From contig JBBHKE010003331.1 of assembly GCA_037447655.1 (NCBI GenBank), forward strand, positions 1-20,529: a stretch of 20,529 nt of DNA. The letters run 5' to 3'. The position numbers were made by a program, and so were the translations under genes. Below are positions 8,740 to 18,141 of this stretch, one piece after another. Position 1 is the first letter of the stretch, and every line of letters begins with the position of its first letter. Below the pieces are notes generated by a model that saw only the letters and a program-made list of their open reading frames with translations, was not told the origin of the DNA and searched no databases. The DNA comes from Zygnema cylindricum (lineage: Eukaryota > Streptophyta > Zygnematophyceae > Zygnematales > Zygnemataceae).

Positions 8740-9509
8740 CTTTTGTAGACCGCCTTTAGCGTATGTTGTGTTAAAGGCTTTCCATGTGATCTTCTGAGAT
8801 CGCTACTTTCATCAGTGACCGTCCGATCGTACGAATGTGACGATAGTCCTATCGTAAGTTGTGTTATGGGATTTTGGTTTTTCTAGAACCACCGTTGCAG
8901 GGGGGAGAACCAGCAGTAGTAGTGGAAGTAGACATGAAAAACATCAAAAACTATCAAAGAACCTACTCAACAGCCAACTTAGAACTGACACAAAATAAGA
9001 CTCAAGAATCCAATATGCTTCAAATTCTCCACAATGATACAAAATACAGTAAAATGATAATTCCCAAAATTGCAGCCCAAATGACCCAGTAGACCATGAA
9101 ATATGATGTTTGGAAGTTTCCCAAAAACTGCCCTTAGAAAATCATATTCTCAAAACTGGATACTACATAATTGGCTTAGTCCTAAGTTATTTACTCACAG
9201 TGTCTATCTAGTGATCTACACTAATTTGGGTAATCGTTACTATGGTTATTATCCTGACTAACGACAAAGCATCCTACCTGTACGTCATTGTACCTCAAAA
9301 CCCTAATTATTATTTTCTAAAAACCTGATTAATGGAACACTATTTTTTATCACACTAAACTACAAACTAATGTTATTCAGATATTTACAGACCTTGAACC
9401 GTACACAAAGCGTTCTAACCGTACACAAAAACGTTCCAAATGCTTAGTCAGCGGTAGCCGCTAAAGTCCAGCCGAATGTGGTCGTGTAGTACGAAGCACC
9501 TGAGGGCTT
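8740..9509. other. Non-coding spacer right of the gypsy element
   Basis: I see no gene here. A 77-codon open frame (8859-9092) has no recognisable domain. A segment near 8772-8840 (CATGTGATCTTCTGAGATCG... then CCGTCCGATCG) has a diverged copy near 9956-10020. A 20-bp direct repeat, ACCGTACACAAA..CGTTC, occurs twice at about 9398-9437. Confidence 0.5.
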
Positions 9510-9602
9510 CGTCACTTGTGGTCCCACGTGAATCACGCCTCGTCACTTTGTGGTCCCACGTAAATCTCGACTCGTCACTTGCGGTCCCACGTGAATCATG
9601 TC
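9510..9602 (+). repeat. Three-copy 31-bp tandem repeat with G-box cores
   Basis: Units start at 9510, 9541 and 9573, each reading CGTCACTT(T)G(T/C)GGTCCCACGT then (G/A)AATC. Units one and three contain CCACGTGA, the CACGTG core bound by plant bHLH and bZIP factors. In unit two it is changed to CACGTA. No adjacent gene is visible, so a regulatory role is only possible. Confidence 0.8.
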
Positions 9603-10162
9603 CGTCGACGTCTCTCAAAATCAATGATCATAATCCACTTCCGAAATATCCGGAAGTTTCTATTTAATGATTATAAAAATATTCCGTACCATATAATTCC
9701 AAAATATCTGTATGACTCCAAAAATAGCCGTACCATATATTTTCCAAGATATCCGGATAAGATTTCGTCCGTCTGATCTGGCGATTCCAATTGCTTGCTG
9801 CGTGAATTGTGTCGACGTCACTCCACAAAACCTGCTGAGGTAGAATACACTATATTGTACTTTGCCTACCGTAACACTAATAAAGGTAAGTCTTATATAC
9901 CACTTTTTAGAAACTATTCTAAGTCTACTCTATTTACTAACTAAAGATTTCAAATCTCAACACTTTTCATGTGAACTTCTTAGATCGTTACTTTCATCAA
10001 CGACCGTTAGATCGTCAAAATCTGATGGTTTAAATAAAAAGTCGCTCAAAACTCACAGAAAAATATTTTTTTGTCTGATTTTTTTTTCAAATTTAGACAT
10101 GACGTTTAATTCTCAATCGATCCATGTGTAACTCAACCCTATTACTATTTTATTTCATTTTG
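9603..10162. other. Non-coding AT-rich spacer
   Basis: No gene is seen. The stretch 9620-9770 has scattered repeats of CCGTACCATATA and AAAATATC(C/T)G, giving spurious open frames. A diverged copy of the 8772-8840 segment lies at about 9956-10020. Confidence 0.45.
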
Positions 10163-10231
10163 CGCCCAATACAATATGGGTCTTAAGGCCATATTGTATG
10201 TTTTGCATACAATAGGCATATTGTATGGGCG
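10163..10231. repeat. Nested inverted repeat / cruciform-like hairpin
   Basis: The outer arms CGCCCAATACAATATG (10163-10178) and CATATTGTATGGGCG (10217-10231) pair with a single bulged base. Inside, TATTGTATG (10192-10200) and CATACAATA (10206-10214) pair perfectly around a five-base loop. ATACAATA or its complement occurs four times in 69 bp. Confidence 0.85.
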
Positions 10232-10744
10232 TACGGTCACCTACTTTTGAACTATGGTGACAAGTTATTTGCGTTTACATCCGAATGCTTTGAATTATGT
10301 ATGGCGAATCTTTGCTAAAAAACAAAGTTGCAAGACTAAGTTTCGGTTACATGCGAAAATACCCTAACACTAATCATTTCGCGAATCTTACTAAAAGATA
10401 AGGGCCGCAAATCGTAATCTATTGTAAAGTGTTAATTATGCACTTAATACAGTGGATCCAAAAATATGTCAAATTATTATGTCAATATCACGTGACAAGG
10501 TCGTATTACTCATACATCGTACATGTTTCCTCAAATATATCATATTATTATGTCAATGTCATGCGACATGTAGTAATTATTAGTTAATAAATCAACGGAA
10601 ATCAAATTATTACGTCAATTTCCCACGACAAATCCTAATTATTAGCTTACTCACATGTTTCAAACAATAAATCGATAAATTTAATTACTATTAAAGTTAG
10701 AGAAACTTGACCACATTTCAAACAAAACCTAGTCATACACCAAA
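10232..10744. other. Upstream region of the hAT gene with degenerate repeats
   Basis: No gene is seen. Between about 10460 and 10640 a motif of the form AAATTATTA(T/C)GTCAAT followed by CACG(T/A)CA and an ATTATTAG tail recurs three times with divergence. This is where the hAT terminal inverted repeat and promoter should lie, but I could not identify a TIR or an 8-bp duplication by eye. Confidence 0.4.
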
Positions 10745-11165
10745 ATGGAGAAAAACATTCTTGCTTCTCTTAAAACTATAATCCAAAACGAACTTCAAAA
10801 ATCGAAAAATGGTGAAATTGCTCTATATTACCTAGTGAAAGAAAGCAGGGCCACTTCAAGTTGTTGGAAAAAAAATGAACATGTCTACGAAACTAAAAGA
10901 TCAAACAAATACATAGTAAAAGGGGGAGGTTTTGTGGCTTGTAATACAAGTTTCATAGTTTATCAATACAAGTCAACAAACGATACTTCAACAATTAACA
11001 CTCACACATGTTCAGCTTTGGCCAACACGGATAGCTCTAGAGGACAACTTCGTAAGTTTCTTTCAAAAACGGAGGCGAAAACGAGTGACTGAAAAAAAAT
11101 TGCGAAAATGGTGGCGTCAATGTGTTGCGAGGACTTTCGACCATATTCGACGGTTGACGGTTCAA
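10745..11165 (+). pseudogene. hAT transposase exon 1 with BED-type zinc finger, broken
   Basis: The ATG at 10745 starts a 115-codon open frame. Residues about 38-90 look like a BED zinc finger, the DNA-binding module of many hAT transposases: SSCWKKNEHVYE, then GGFVACNTSFIVYQY, and NTHTC. The usual CxxC is CNTS, so one zinc ligand appears lost. The frame stops at TGA 11090-11092. The same frame then continues with KKIAKMVASMCCEDFRP and YSTVDGS, the conserved hAT segment before the RNase H-like core, up to a splice donor (TCAA|GTATT) at 11165/11166. Joining this to 12398 keeps the phase and reads DGS-S-FQAF across the junction, which supports the exon limits. It is the only copy of this exon in the window. 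Confidence 0.8.
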
Positions 11166-11398
11166 GTATTATTTATTTTGAATTCCATTTAGGATGGATT
11201 TAATGTATATATCATTATAACTTGTTTTGTTAATAAATTTATATTCTTGAGCTTCATCACTATTTTTTCATCTATAAATAAAATATTCGTACGCTTATTT
11301 TTATTTTTTTATTATTATTTAGTATTTCATGATGTTGTTTTGATATAAACCTTATTTATTGATCATGGTTAGTAACTTCATGATATATATACATATAT

Positions 11399-12054
11399 TG
11401 TTGGATTATTGTCGTTTTCGCAACATTTCGCAAAGCATCATTCCAACTTGTATTTGTTTGACGCGAACTGTCGCGTTATCATACAAAAAGTACGATGTCG
11501 TTTCGCGACAGTACTTTTGTTGTTCGCAAACGAAACATACTATTTCGTTTCGCGTCACTTGTTTGTTTCGTGCGCAGGTGTTTCAATTTGCGTGCAGGTG
11601 TGTTCGTGAAGCGACACGTGTTTAAGTCAACGTTTGGAGTTTGTTGTTTCGAAGGAAAAAGTGTGTGCGCCTTCCTTCGTGGAACATTCATTGAAGAGTG
11701 TACAGTCAGCTAGGGACAGACTTCGTCGCTACGCTAAGTCTTGCTTGTCTTATCTTGTTGTCTCTTAGTGCAGAGTAGCGAGTATATATAGGCAGCAGTG
11801 TACATGTGCAGAGTATCGAATTAATCAATTTGATCATTGAACCTCATATGATTGAATCATAGAGGATTAATCTTGGAGTAAGAGATTATTTAAAGAGAAG
11901 AGAGAAGAGAGTTGTTGTAAAGAGGCTTCGGCCAAGAACATTTATAATTCTTTTTGGCTGAATATTCCTCTTGTCTTTTATGAGCTTCCGCTGTGTAATG
12001 ATTTATGTTTTGTGAATTATTTTTATGTGAAACTCTTTTGCTTAAGATCCTACA
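11399..12054 (+). repeat. Ty1/copia LTR, copy 1 (656 bp)
   Basis: It starts TGTTGGAT, ends GATCCTACA and is followed by a PBS. It is the same length as the LTR at 14777-15432, with about 16 differences, all before 11843. It has a TATA box (11783-11790) and a CpG-rich U3 with inverted repeats, for example AAAAGTAC (11486-11493) against GTACTTTT (11511-11518). The left flank is TA-rich, so a target duplication cannot be judged. Confidence 0.92.
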
Positions 12055-12056
12055 AT

Positions 12057-12068
12057 TGGTATCAGAGC
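12057..12068 (+). other. Copia primer binding site, copy 1
   Basis: TGGTATCAGAGC, complementary to initiator tRNA-Met, lies two bases after the LTR end. Confidence 0.95.
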
Positions 12069-12096
12069 TAGTGCTTCGAAGATAGAGAGAGAGCGC

Positions 12097-12164
12097 ATGG
12101 GGAGGAAGAAGAACAGAAATACTCCTTCCCCCATGTTGACTTCGAAGAGAGCAAGAGAGTTCAG
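12097..12164 (+). pseudogene. Start of copia gag, truncated into TA microsatellite, copy 1
   Basis: The ATG at 12097 begins [18 protein letters not shown], placed 28 bp after the PBS where a copia polyprotein would start. After about 22 codons the sequence becomes TA microsatellite and no further gag is present. The frame stays open through the microsatellite (an Ile-Tyr run) into hAT exon 2, stopping at 12567. I infer the gag identity from position only, since no conserved gag motif is left. Confidence 0.6.
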
Positions 12165-12293
12165 TATATATATATGTATATATATATACATATACATATA
12201 TATACATATACATATACGTATACATATACATATATATACATATATACATATACATATATATACATATATACATATACATATACATATATATAC

Positions 12294-12375
<82 letters not shown>

Positions 12376-12377
12376 TT
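12165..12377. repeat. TA / CATA microsatellite, copy 1
   Basis: About 213 bp of TATATA with interspersed CATATA and GTATA, ending in roughly 30 pure TA units (12300-12365). It is 40 bp longer than the matching tract at 15541-15713. Apparent open frames on both strands here are artefacts of the repeat. Confidence 0.97.
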
Positions 12378-12397
12378 TTTTATTTTTTTGTTTTTAG

Positions 12398-13642
12398 GTT
12401 TTCAAGCATTTTGTCAAGCATTATTTGATGTTGGTGTTTCATCCAACAAAAGTGTTGACATCGACCAACTACTCCCGTCTGTCAATAGAGTAAAAAACTG
12501 CATTATATCTTCTACCAAAGATATGCGTAGTTTGATCATCCCAAAACTTAACTTAAAGAAAATATAGATAACAATATTTTTGTCGCATTAAAGACGGATC
12601 TTTGGAGCGAGACAATCAAAATAACCTCATTCATGTCAGTAACCGCTCATTTTATTGACAAATAATTTAAACTTCATGCACGGACGCTTCAAGTTTATCA
12701 TTTTCCGGAGGAAAAACATACCGCGGAAAATGTTTTAACAGCTTTCAATTTTTTTTGACCAATTTTGAAATGTCCAATTTTGATGTTTCGCAAAATCGTT
12801 GTGTTTTGTGACCGACAGTGGCTCTAACATATGTGTGGCTGAAGGTTTACCGAGTATGTTTTTTTTTGGATACTTTGCGCGGACCATAAAATTGCTACAA
12901 TTGTGACAATGATTTTGAACCAGAGTGGAAGTTCCAAAAAACGCATATACGATGTGGAAGTTCCTGAATTGTTGATCTAATTAACGCATGTAAATCATTG
13001 GTCATGTTTTTCAAACAGAGTCATTTACAAATTATTTTGATAAACACTTTAAAACTAGAAAACGCAACGCGATGGAATTCTTTGTTTCGAACGCTTAAGA
13101 GTATTTACAATGCATTCAATGAGATAGGACCAATCGCTCAAGCAGAAAATAAATTGATACTTTTTGCTTGTATCGATAGGACTCACCTTACTGAACTTAT
13201 ACGAATATTAGAAAAGTTTCAAGCAGCGACCCAAAAGTTGGAAAAATTCAAAGAACTAACTTTACATTTGGTTTTGTTTGAACTAACGTCTCTCCATAAC
13301 CATTGTAAGATAAGAAAAACATCTTACAATGACGGTGAGAAAGAATGCTTGGCAAATTCCCCAAACTTGTAAAAATTTAAAGAACTTTTTATGAAATTTA
13401 CGCTACCGAAGTGAGGCATTCATGAGTATCATATTATCACGGCTCTCTTAGATCCCGGAAAAAAACAAAAGCTTGAAATAATTAGGGTATCGAAAACCGA
13501 AATTGAAAGCGCGAGGGTCAAACTTCGAGACTGGCAAACAACCTCGGTGAGGATGTTGATTTCGGTAGTCCTCAACGTATCACAAAAAAACGAAAAACAT
13601 CGCAAAGTATGGACGGTTTCCACAATTTTTTTGGTGAGAGCG
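12398..13642 (+). pseudogene. hAT transposase exon 2, truncated copy A
   Basis: It carries the catalytic-core part of a hAT transposase in several frames: [13 protein letters not shown] and DIDQLLPSV; first catalytic Asp in LKTDLWSE (12597-12599); FMSVTAHFID; the second in TDSGSN (12814-12816); CADHKIAT; ATRWNSLFRTLKSI; IDRTHLTELI and LLDPGKKQK. Stops and frameshifts follow 12565. The longest clean piece is 12998-13372 (124 codons). At 13642 the sequence jumps to copia pol, removing the C-terminal dimerisation domain. I find no difference over 1245 bp from 15734-16978. Confidence 0.88.
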
Positions 13643-14743
13643 TTGCAGGAAGGAAATGTATGGCGTTTGCGAAAGTCATTATATGGTTTGAAACAAGCAC
13701 CACGCACTTGGTATTTGAGACTTCATCAAGTACTATTGAAGTTTGGATTTGTACGGACTACGTCCGATTCTGGAGTTTATATGAAAGGTGAAGGAGTTGA
13801 TCAAATCATCTTTTCTGTTTATGTGGATGATTTCTTGATGGCATGCAACAAGTTGGATCGCATTAATGAGTTGAAACGTTAAGTTACGGATCTTGGAGAG
13901 GTACGATATATTTTGGGGATTGAAGTAATACGTGACAAGGAGGGGAACATTAAATTGAGTCAAGCTCAATATTGTAAGGAGATTTTGGAGAGATTTGGTG
14001 TGTCTGACGCGAAACCGCTTTCTACACCGTTGGATGCAAACCTACACGTTCGTAAGTTTGAAGAGAAGGATTCTATCAACGTACCATATCGAGAGGCGGT
14101 TGGTTCACTTATGTACCTTAGCGTTGGTACTCGTCCAGATATTTCGGCCGCGGTTTCCATCGTCAGCCGTTATTGTCACGAGCCAAAGAAGGCACACTGG
14201 GAGGTCGTACAACGTATCTTTCGATACTTGGTTGGTACGATTGATCTTGGACTTTTGTTTACTTCTGACAAAAATTCTTTGGAGTGTGTTGGGTATTGTG
14301 ACGCGGATTGGGGCGGTGATTTTGATTCGAGTAAGTCCACATCAAGACATGCATTTATTTTTGGAGGAGCTCCGATTTCGTGGAGTTCTAGGCTACAACA
14401 TACGGTTGCGTTAAGTTCCACATAATCTGAGTATATGGCTGCGTGTCATGCATCTAAGGCTTCGATTTGGATTAATGAGATGTTACGTGAGTTAAGCATT
14501 CATATTGGTTGTATCACGATTTATTCTGACAGCATGAGTTCGATGGCGTTGGCGAAAAATCCTGTGTTTCACAAGATGACGAAACACATCAGGATCCAAT
14601 GGCATTTTGTACGAGATTTGGTTACGGCAAACGAGATTGTGTTTTCGTACGTATCAACAAAAGAGGAGGCGGCTAATTTGTTGAAAAAGGCTGCCACACA
14701 TGATGTATTTGAGAGGGGGAGACCAAAACTTGGACTATTTTGA
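13643..14743 (+). pseudogene. Ty1/copia reverse transcriptase (C-terminal) and RNase H
   Basis: It begins abruptly inside the RT palm (LRKSLYGLKQAPRTWY), keeps the catalytic SVYVDDFLM and continues through ILGIEV, VGSLMYLSVGTRPDISAAV and HWEVVQRIFRYLVGT. RNase H follows with CDADWGGD, STS and DSMSSMALAKNP, ending GRPKLGLF at 14743. Two in-frame stops interrupt it: TAA at about 13880-13882 and TAA at 14423-14425, where the family has the Glu of SSTE(A/S)EY. Gag, protease, integrase and the N-terminal half of RT are absent. Thirty-odd bases later come a PPT and LTR, so the 3' end of a copia element is complete here. Confidence 0.94.
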
Positions 14744-14765
14744 AAAGTTTGGCGATTCCGACAAT

Positions 14766-14776
14766 AAGAGGGGGAT
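14766..14776 (+). other. Copia polypurine tract
   Basis: AAGAGGGGGAT directly precedes the LTR starting at 14777, in the expected position for plus-strand priming. LTR copy 1 has no PPT before it. Confidence 0.9.
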
Positions 14777-15432
14777 TGTTCGGATATTGTCGTTTTCGTG
14801 ACATTTCGCGAAGCGTCATACCAACTTGAATTTGTTTGACGCGAACTGTCGCGTCATCATACAAAAAGTACGATGTCGTTTCGCGACAGTACTTTTGTTG
14901 TTCGCGAACGAAACATACTATTTCGTTTCGCGTCACTTGTTTGTTTCGTGCGCAGGTGTTTCAATTTGCGTGCAGGTGTGTTCGTGAAGCGACACGTGTT
15001 TAAGTCAACGTTTGGAGTTTGTTGTTTCGAAGGAAAAAGTGTGTGCGCCTTCCTTCGTGGAACATTCATTGAAGAGTGTACAGTCAGCTAGGGACAGACT
15101 TCGTCGCTACGCTAAGTCTTGCTTGTCTTATCTTGTTGTCTCTTAGTGCAGAGTAGCGAGTATATATAGGCAGCAGTGTACATGTGCAGAGTATCGAATT
15201 GATCGTTTCGATCATTGAATCTCATATGATTGAATCATAGAGGATTAATCTTGGAGTAAGAGATTATTTAAAGAGAAGAGAGAAGAGAGTTGTTGTAAAG
15301 AGGCTTCGGCCAAGAACATTTATAATTCTTTTTGGCTGAATATTCCTCTTGTCTTTTATGAGCTTCCGCTGTGTAATGATTTATGTTTTGTGAATTATTT
15401 TTATGTGAAACTCTTTTGCTTAAGATCCTACA
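14777..15432 (+). repeat. Ty1/copia LTR, copy 2, apparently mosaic (656 bp)
   Basis: It starts TGTTCGGATATTG after the PPT and ends CTACA before a PBS. The first 444 bp differ from LTR copy 1 at about 16 sites, while the last 212 bp are identical. Several of the differences are CG to CA or TG changes, mostly in copy 1. The TATA box is at 15160-15168. An LTR followed by a PBS serves as a 5' LTR, while the preceding PPT makes it a 3' LTR, so it is shared by two element bodies. Confidence 0.93.
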
Positions 15433-15434
15433 AT

Positions 15435-15446
15435 TGGTATCAGAGC
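15435..15446 (+). other. Copia primer binding site, copy 2
   Basis: TGGTATCAGAGC again, two bases after the LTR. A PBS to the right of what should be the 3' LTR shows that the pair of LTRs does not bound a simple insertion. Confidence 0.95.
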
Positions 15447-15474
15447 TAGTGCTTCGAAGATAGAGAGAGAGCGC

Positions 15475-15540
15475 ATGGGGAGGAAGAAGAACAGAAATAC
15501 TCCTTCCCCCATGTTGACTTCGAAGAGCAAGAGAGTTCAG
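15475..15540 (+). pseudogene. Start of copia gag, copy 2
   Basis: Same as 12097-12164 except for the loss of two bases (GAGAGC to GAGC), which changes the frame to KSKRVQ before the TA tract. The shorter TA tract restores the hAT frame, so the reading stays open to 15903. Gag identity is inferred from position. Confidence 0.6.
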
Positions 15541-15713
<173 letters not shown>

Positions 15714-15733
15714 TTTTATTTTTTTGTTTTTAG

Positions 15734-17327
15734 GTTTTCAAGCATTTTGTCAAGCATTATTTGATGTTGGTGTTTCATCCAACAAAAGTGTTGACATCGA
15801 CCAACTACTCCCGTCTGTCAATAGAGTAAAAAACTGCATTATATCTTCTACCAAAGATATGCGTAGTTTGATCATCCCAAAACTTAACTTAAAGAAAATA
15901 TAGATAACAATATTTTTGTCGCATTAAAGACGGATCTTTGGAGCGAGACAATCAAAATAACCTCATTCATGTCAGTAACCGCTCATTTTATTGACAAATA
16001 ATTTAAACTTCATGCACGGACGCTTCAAGTTTATCATTTTCCGGAGGAAAAACATACCGCGGAAAATGTTTTAACAGCTTTCAATTTTTTTTGACCAATT
16101 TTGAAATGTCCAATTTTGATGTTTCGCAAAATCGTTGTGTTTTGTGACCGACAGTGGCTCTAACATATGTGTGGCTGAAGGTTTACCGAGTATGTTTTTT
16201 TTTGGATACTTTGCGCGGACCATAAAATTGCTACAATTGTGACAATGATTTTGAACCAGAGTGGAAGTTCCAAAAAACGCATATACGATGTGGAAGTTCC
16301 TGAATTGTTGATCTAATTAACGCATGTAAATCATTGGTCATGTTTTTCAAACAGAGTCATTTACAAATTATTTTGATAAACACTTTAAAACTAGAAAACG
16401 CAACGCGATGGAATTCTTTGTTTCGAACGCTTAAGAGTATTTACAATGCATTCAATGAGATAGGACCAATCGCTCAAGCAGAAAATAAATTGATACTTTT
16501 TGCTTGTATCGATAGGACTCACCTTACTGAACTTATACGAATATTAGAAAAGTTTCAAGCAGCGACCCAAAAGTTGGAAAAATTCAAAGAACTAACTTTA
16601 CATTTGGTTTTGTTTGAACTAACGTCTCTCCATAACCATTGTAAGATAAGAAAAACATCTTACAATGACGGTGAGAAAGAATGCTTGGCAAATTCCCCAA
16701 ACTTGTAAAAATTTAAAGAACTTTTTATGAAATTTACGCTACCGAAGTGAGGCATTCATGAGTATCATATTATCACGGCTCTCTTAGATCCCGGAAAAAA
16801 ACAAAAGCTTGAAATAATTAGGGTATCGAAAACCGAAATTGAAAGCGCGAGGGTCAAACTTCGAGACTGGCAAACAACCTCGGTGAGGATGTTGATTTCG
16901 GTAGTCCTCAACGTATCACAAAAAAACGAAAAACATCGCAAAGTATGGACGGTTTCCACAATTTTTTTGGTGAGAGCGATGACAAAAATGAGGTTTTTAT
17001 TGCAACCGACAAAAAAACACTTATTAGTGACGAATTTAAACGTTATTTTGATTTTAAATTTACCAACGACGAAAGATTGAACTTTAACATACTTGAATGG
17101 GGGAAAAAAAATCAAATGTGCGTGCGAAAGATGGAGGATTTCTTATTCTAGCCAGTGTTGCAAGATCTATTTAGCTATTCCGGCTTTTAGCTCTATGCCC
17201 GAATGCAATTTTTGGGATGCGAGGAACACGATAACAAAGAAGAGGAGCTCAGTAGCGGCTTCAATTGGCTTCAATTTTTAATGATATTTTGTGTGGTAGA
17301 TCCGACCAAGATCTTTTAAAAGCATAG
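15734..17327 (+). pseudogene. hAT transposase exon 2, copy B with C-terminal dimerisation domain
   Basis: The first 1245 bp repeat copy A, with the catalytic Asp codons at 15933-15935 and 16150-16152. Copy B then continues where A was cut: ESDDKNEVFIATDKK, DEFKRYFDF, FNILEWGKKNQ, AIPAFSSMPECNF, NTITKKRSS and NDILCGRSDQDLLKA, stopping at TAG 17325-17327. This is the hAT C-terminal dimerisation domain; the usual LEWWK is LEWGK. The gene has frameshifts, including one near 17110-17160 inside this domain. With exon 1 (10745-11165) it outlines a complete but dead transposase of BED-hAT type. I could not find the terminal inverted repeat downstream. Confidence 0.88.
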
Positions 17328-18139
17328 TTTTTTGTTTTGTTTTGTTTTCTAATTACTGTTATTTTTTTAGTATTAGTTATATGTTTTTTTTTCTTTGATT
17401 TTTTTTTTGTATTTCACAATTTTTCTAGTGTTTATCTTTTTCTTTTTTAAAACGGAATACTTATTTTTACCAAATTACCAAAGCGCACTATTTATACCAC
17501 ATTTATATTTCTAGATTTTGTGTAATTTTTAAGTTTAAGGTTGATAATTTGTATAATAGAGTAGAAAATAGGACAAGGTTGTGATTTGATTATTTTTATA
17601 TTTGATACTACAAAGTATTTTTTGTTTATTTTGCTCATCACAATGTGTTTTTTGTCAATTGATTTTCTATGTGAAAAACTATGATTTTTTTTTAAACATA
17701 CATAATTAAAACTTTACTTTTTTTGCATAATTTATAACATAGTATCGTAGGCGAAAGAAAAAACCGTCCGAAAATTGTAGGGAAAAAAATAGATTTGCGA
17801 GAGAATAAACATTAATATAAGGGTTTAAGCATTAATCTAAGAGTTACACGCAAAATTAGGAACAAATCTCTTGAATGAAGTGATTGTTGAGGAAAAAAAA
17901 AATTCGTAAAACGAGATTGCAAAAAGACAAAAAGTAAAGATAAGAGGTACACGACCTGTTTTTTTGCAAAAGGAGATGTACCACTGCACCACTTATTGTT
18001 ATTAGCATTAATAATTCGCTACTACTTAAAGCCAAAAATCACAAAATATAGTTAACAACATTATTTATAGACGTGGACTATAACCTGACACGTCTCATTG
18101 CATTAAATACAATTATCAATGATAATTTTCGGTTAACAC
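17328..18139. other. AT-rich non-coding DNA downstream of the hAT gene
   Basis: No coding signal. It is marked by long T tracts (17330-17720) and A-rich stretches. It should include the hAT 3' untranslated region and right terminal repeat, but no TIR was recognised. Confidence 0.5.
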
Positions 18140-18141
18140 TA

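Larger units (their letters stand above)
11166..12397 (+). other. Intron of the hAT gene, occupied by a copia LTR fragment
   Basis: The donor is GTATTA at 11166 and the acceptor is a T-rich tract ending TTTTTAG at 12397. Splicing restores the hAT reading phase. The first 233 bp are AT-rich intron sequence ending in ATATATACATATAT. A copia LTR, PBS and start of gag then intervene, after which TA-rich sequence resumes. The likely history is copia insertion into a TA-rich tract, followed by loss of most of the element. Confidence 0.72.

Noticed and set aside
8859-9092. 77-codon plus-strand open frame
   Set aside because: No recognisable domain, no conserved motif and no supporting context; kept as spacer.
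11890-12428. Long open frames rich in Tyr, Ile, Met and His on both strands
   Set aside because: They are products of the TA/CATA microsatellite, which has few stops in any frame. Only the short gag start and the hAT part carry recognisable sequence.
13429-13707. Minus-strand open frame of 92 codons
   Set aside because: A shadow of hAT exon 2 and copia pol on the plus strand; it crosses the junction at 13642 and has no motif of its own.
11399-15432. Reading the two copia LTRs as one simple inserted element
   Set aside because: The right LTR is followed by a PBS and gag start instead of a target duplication, and the interior lacks gag to integrase. Recombination fits better.
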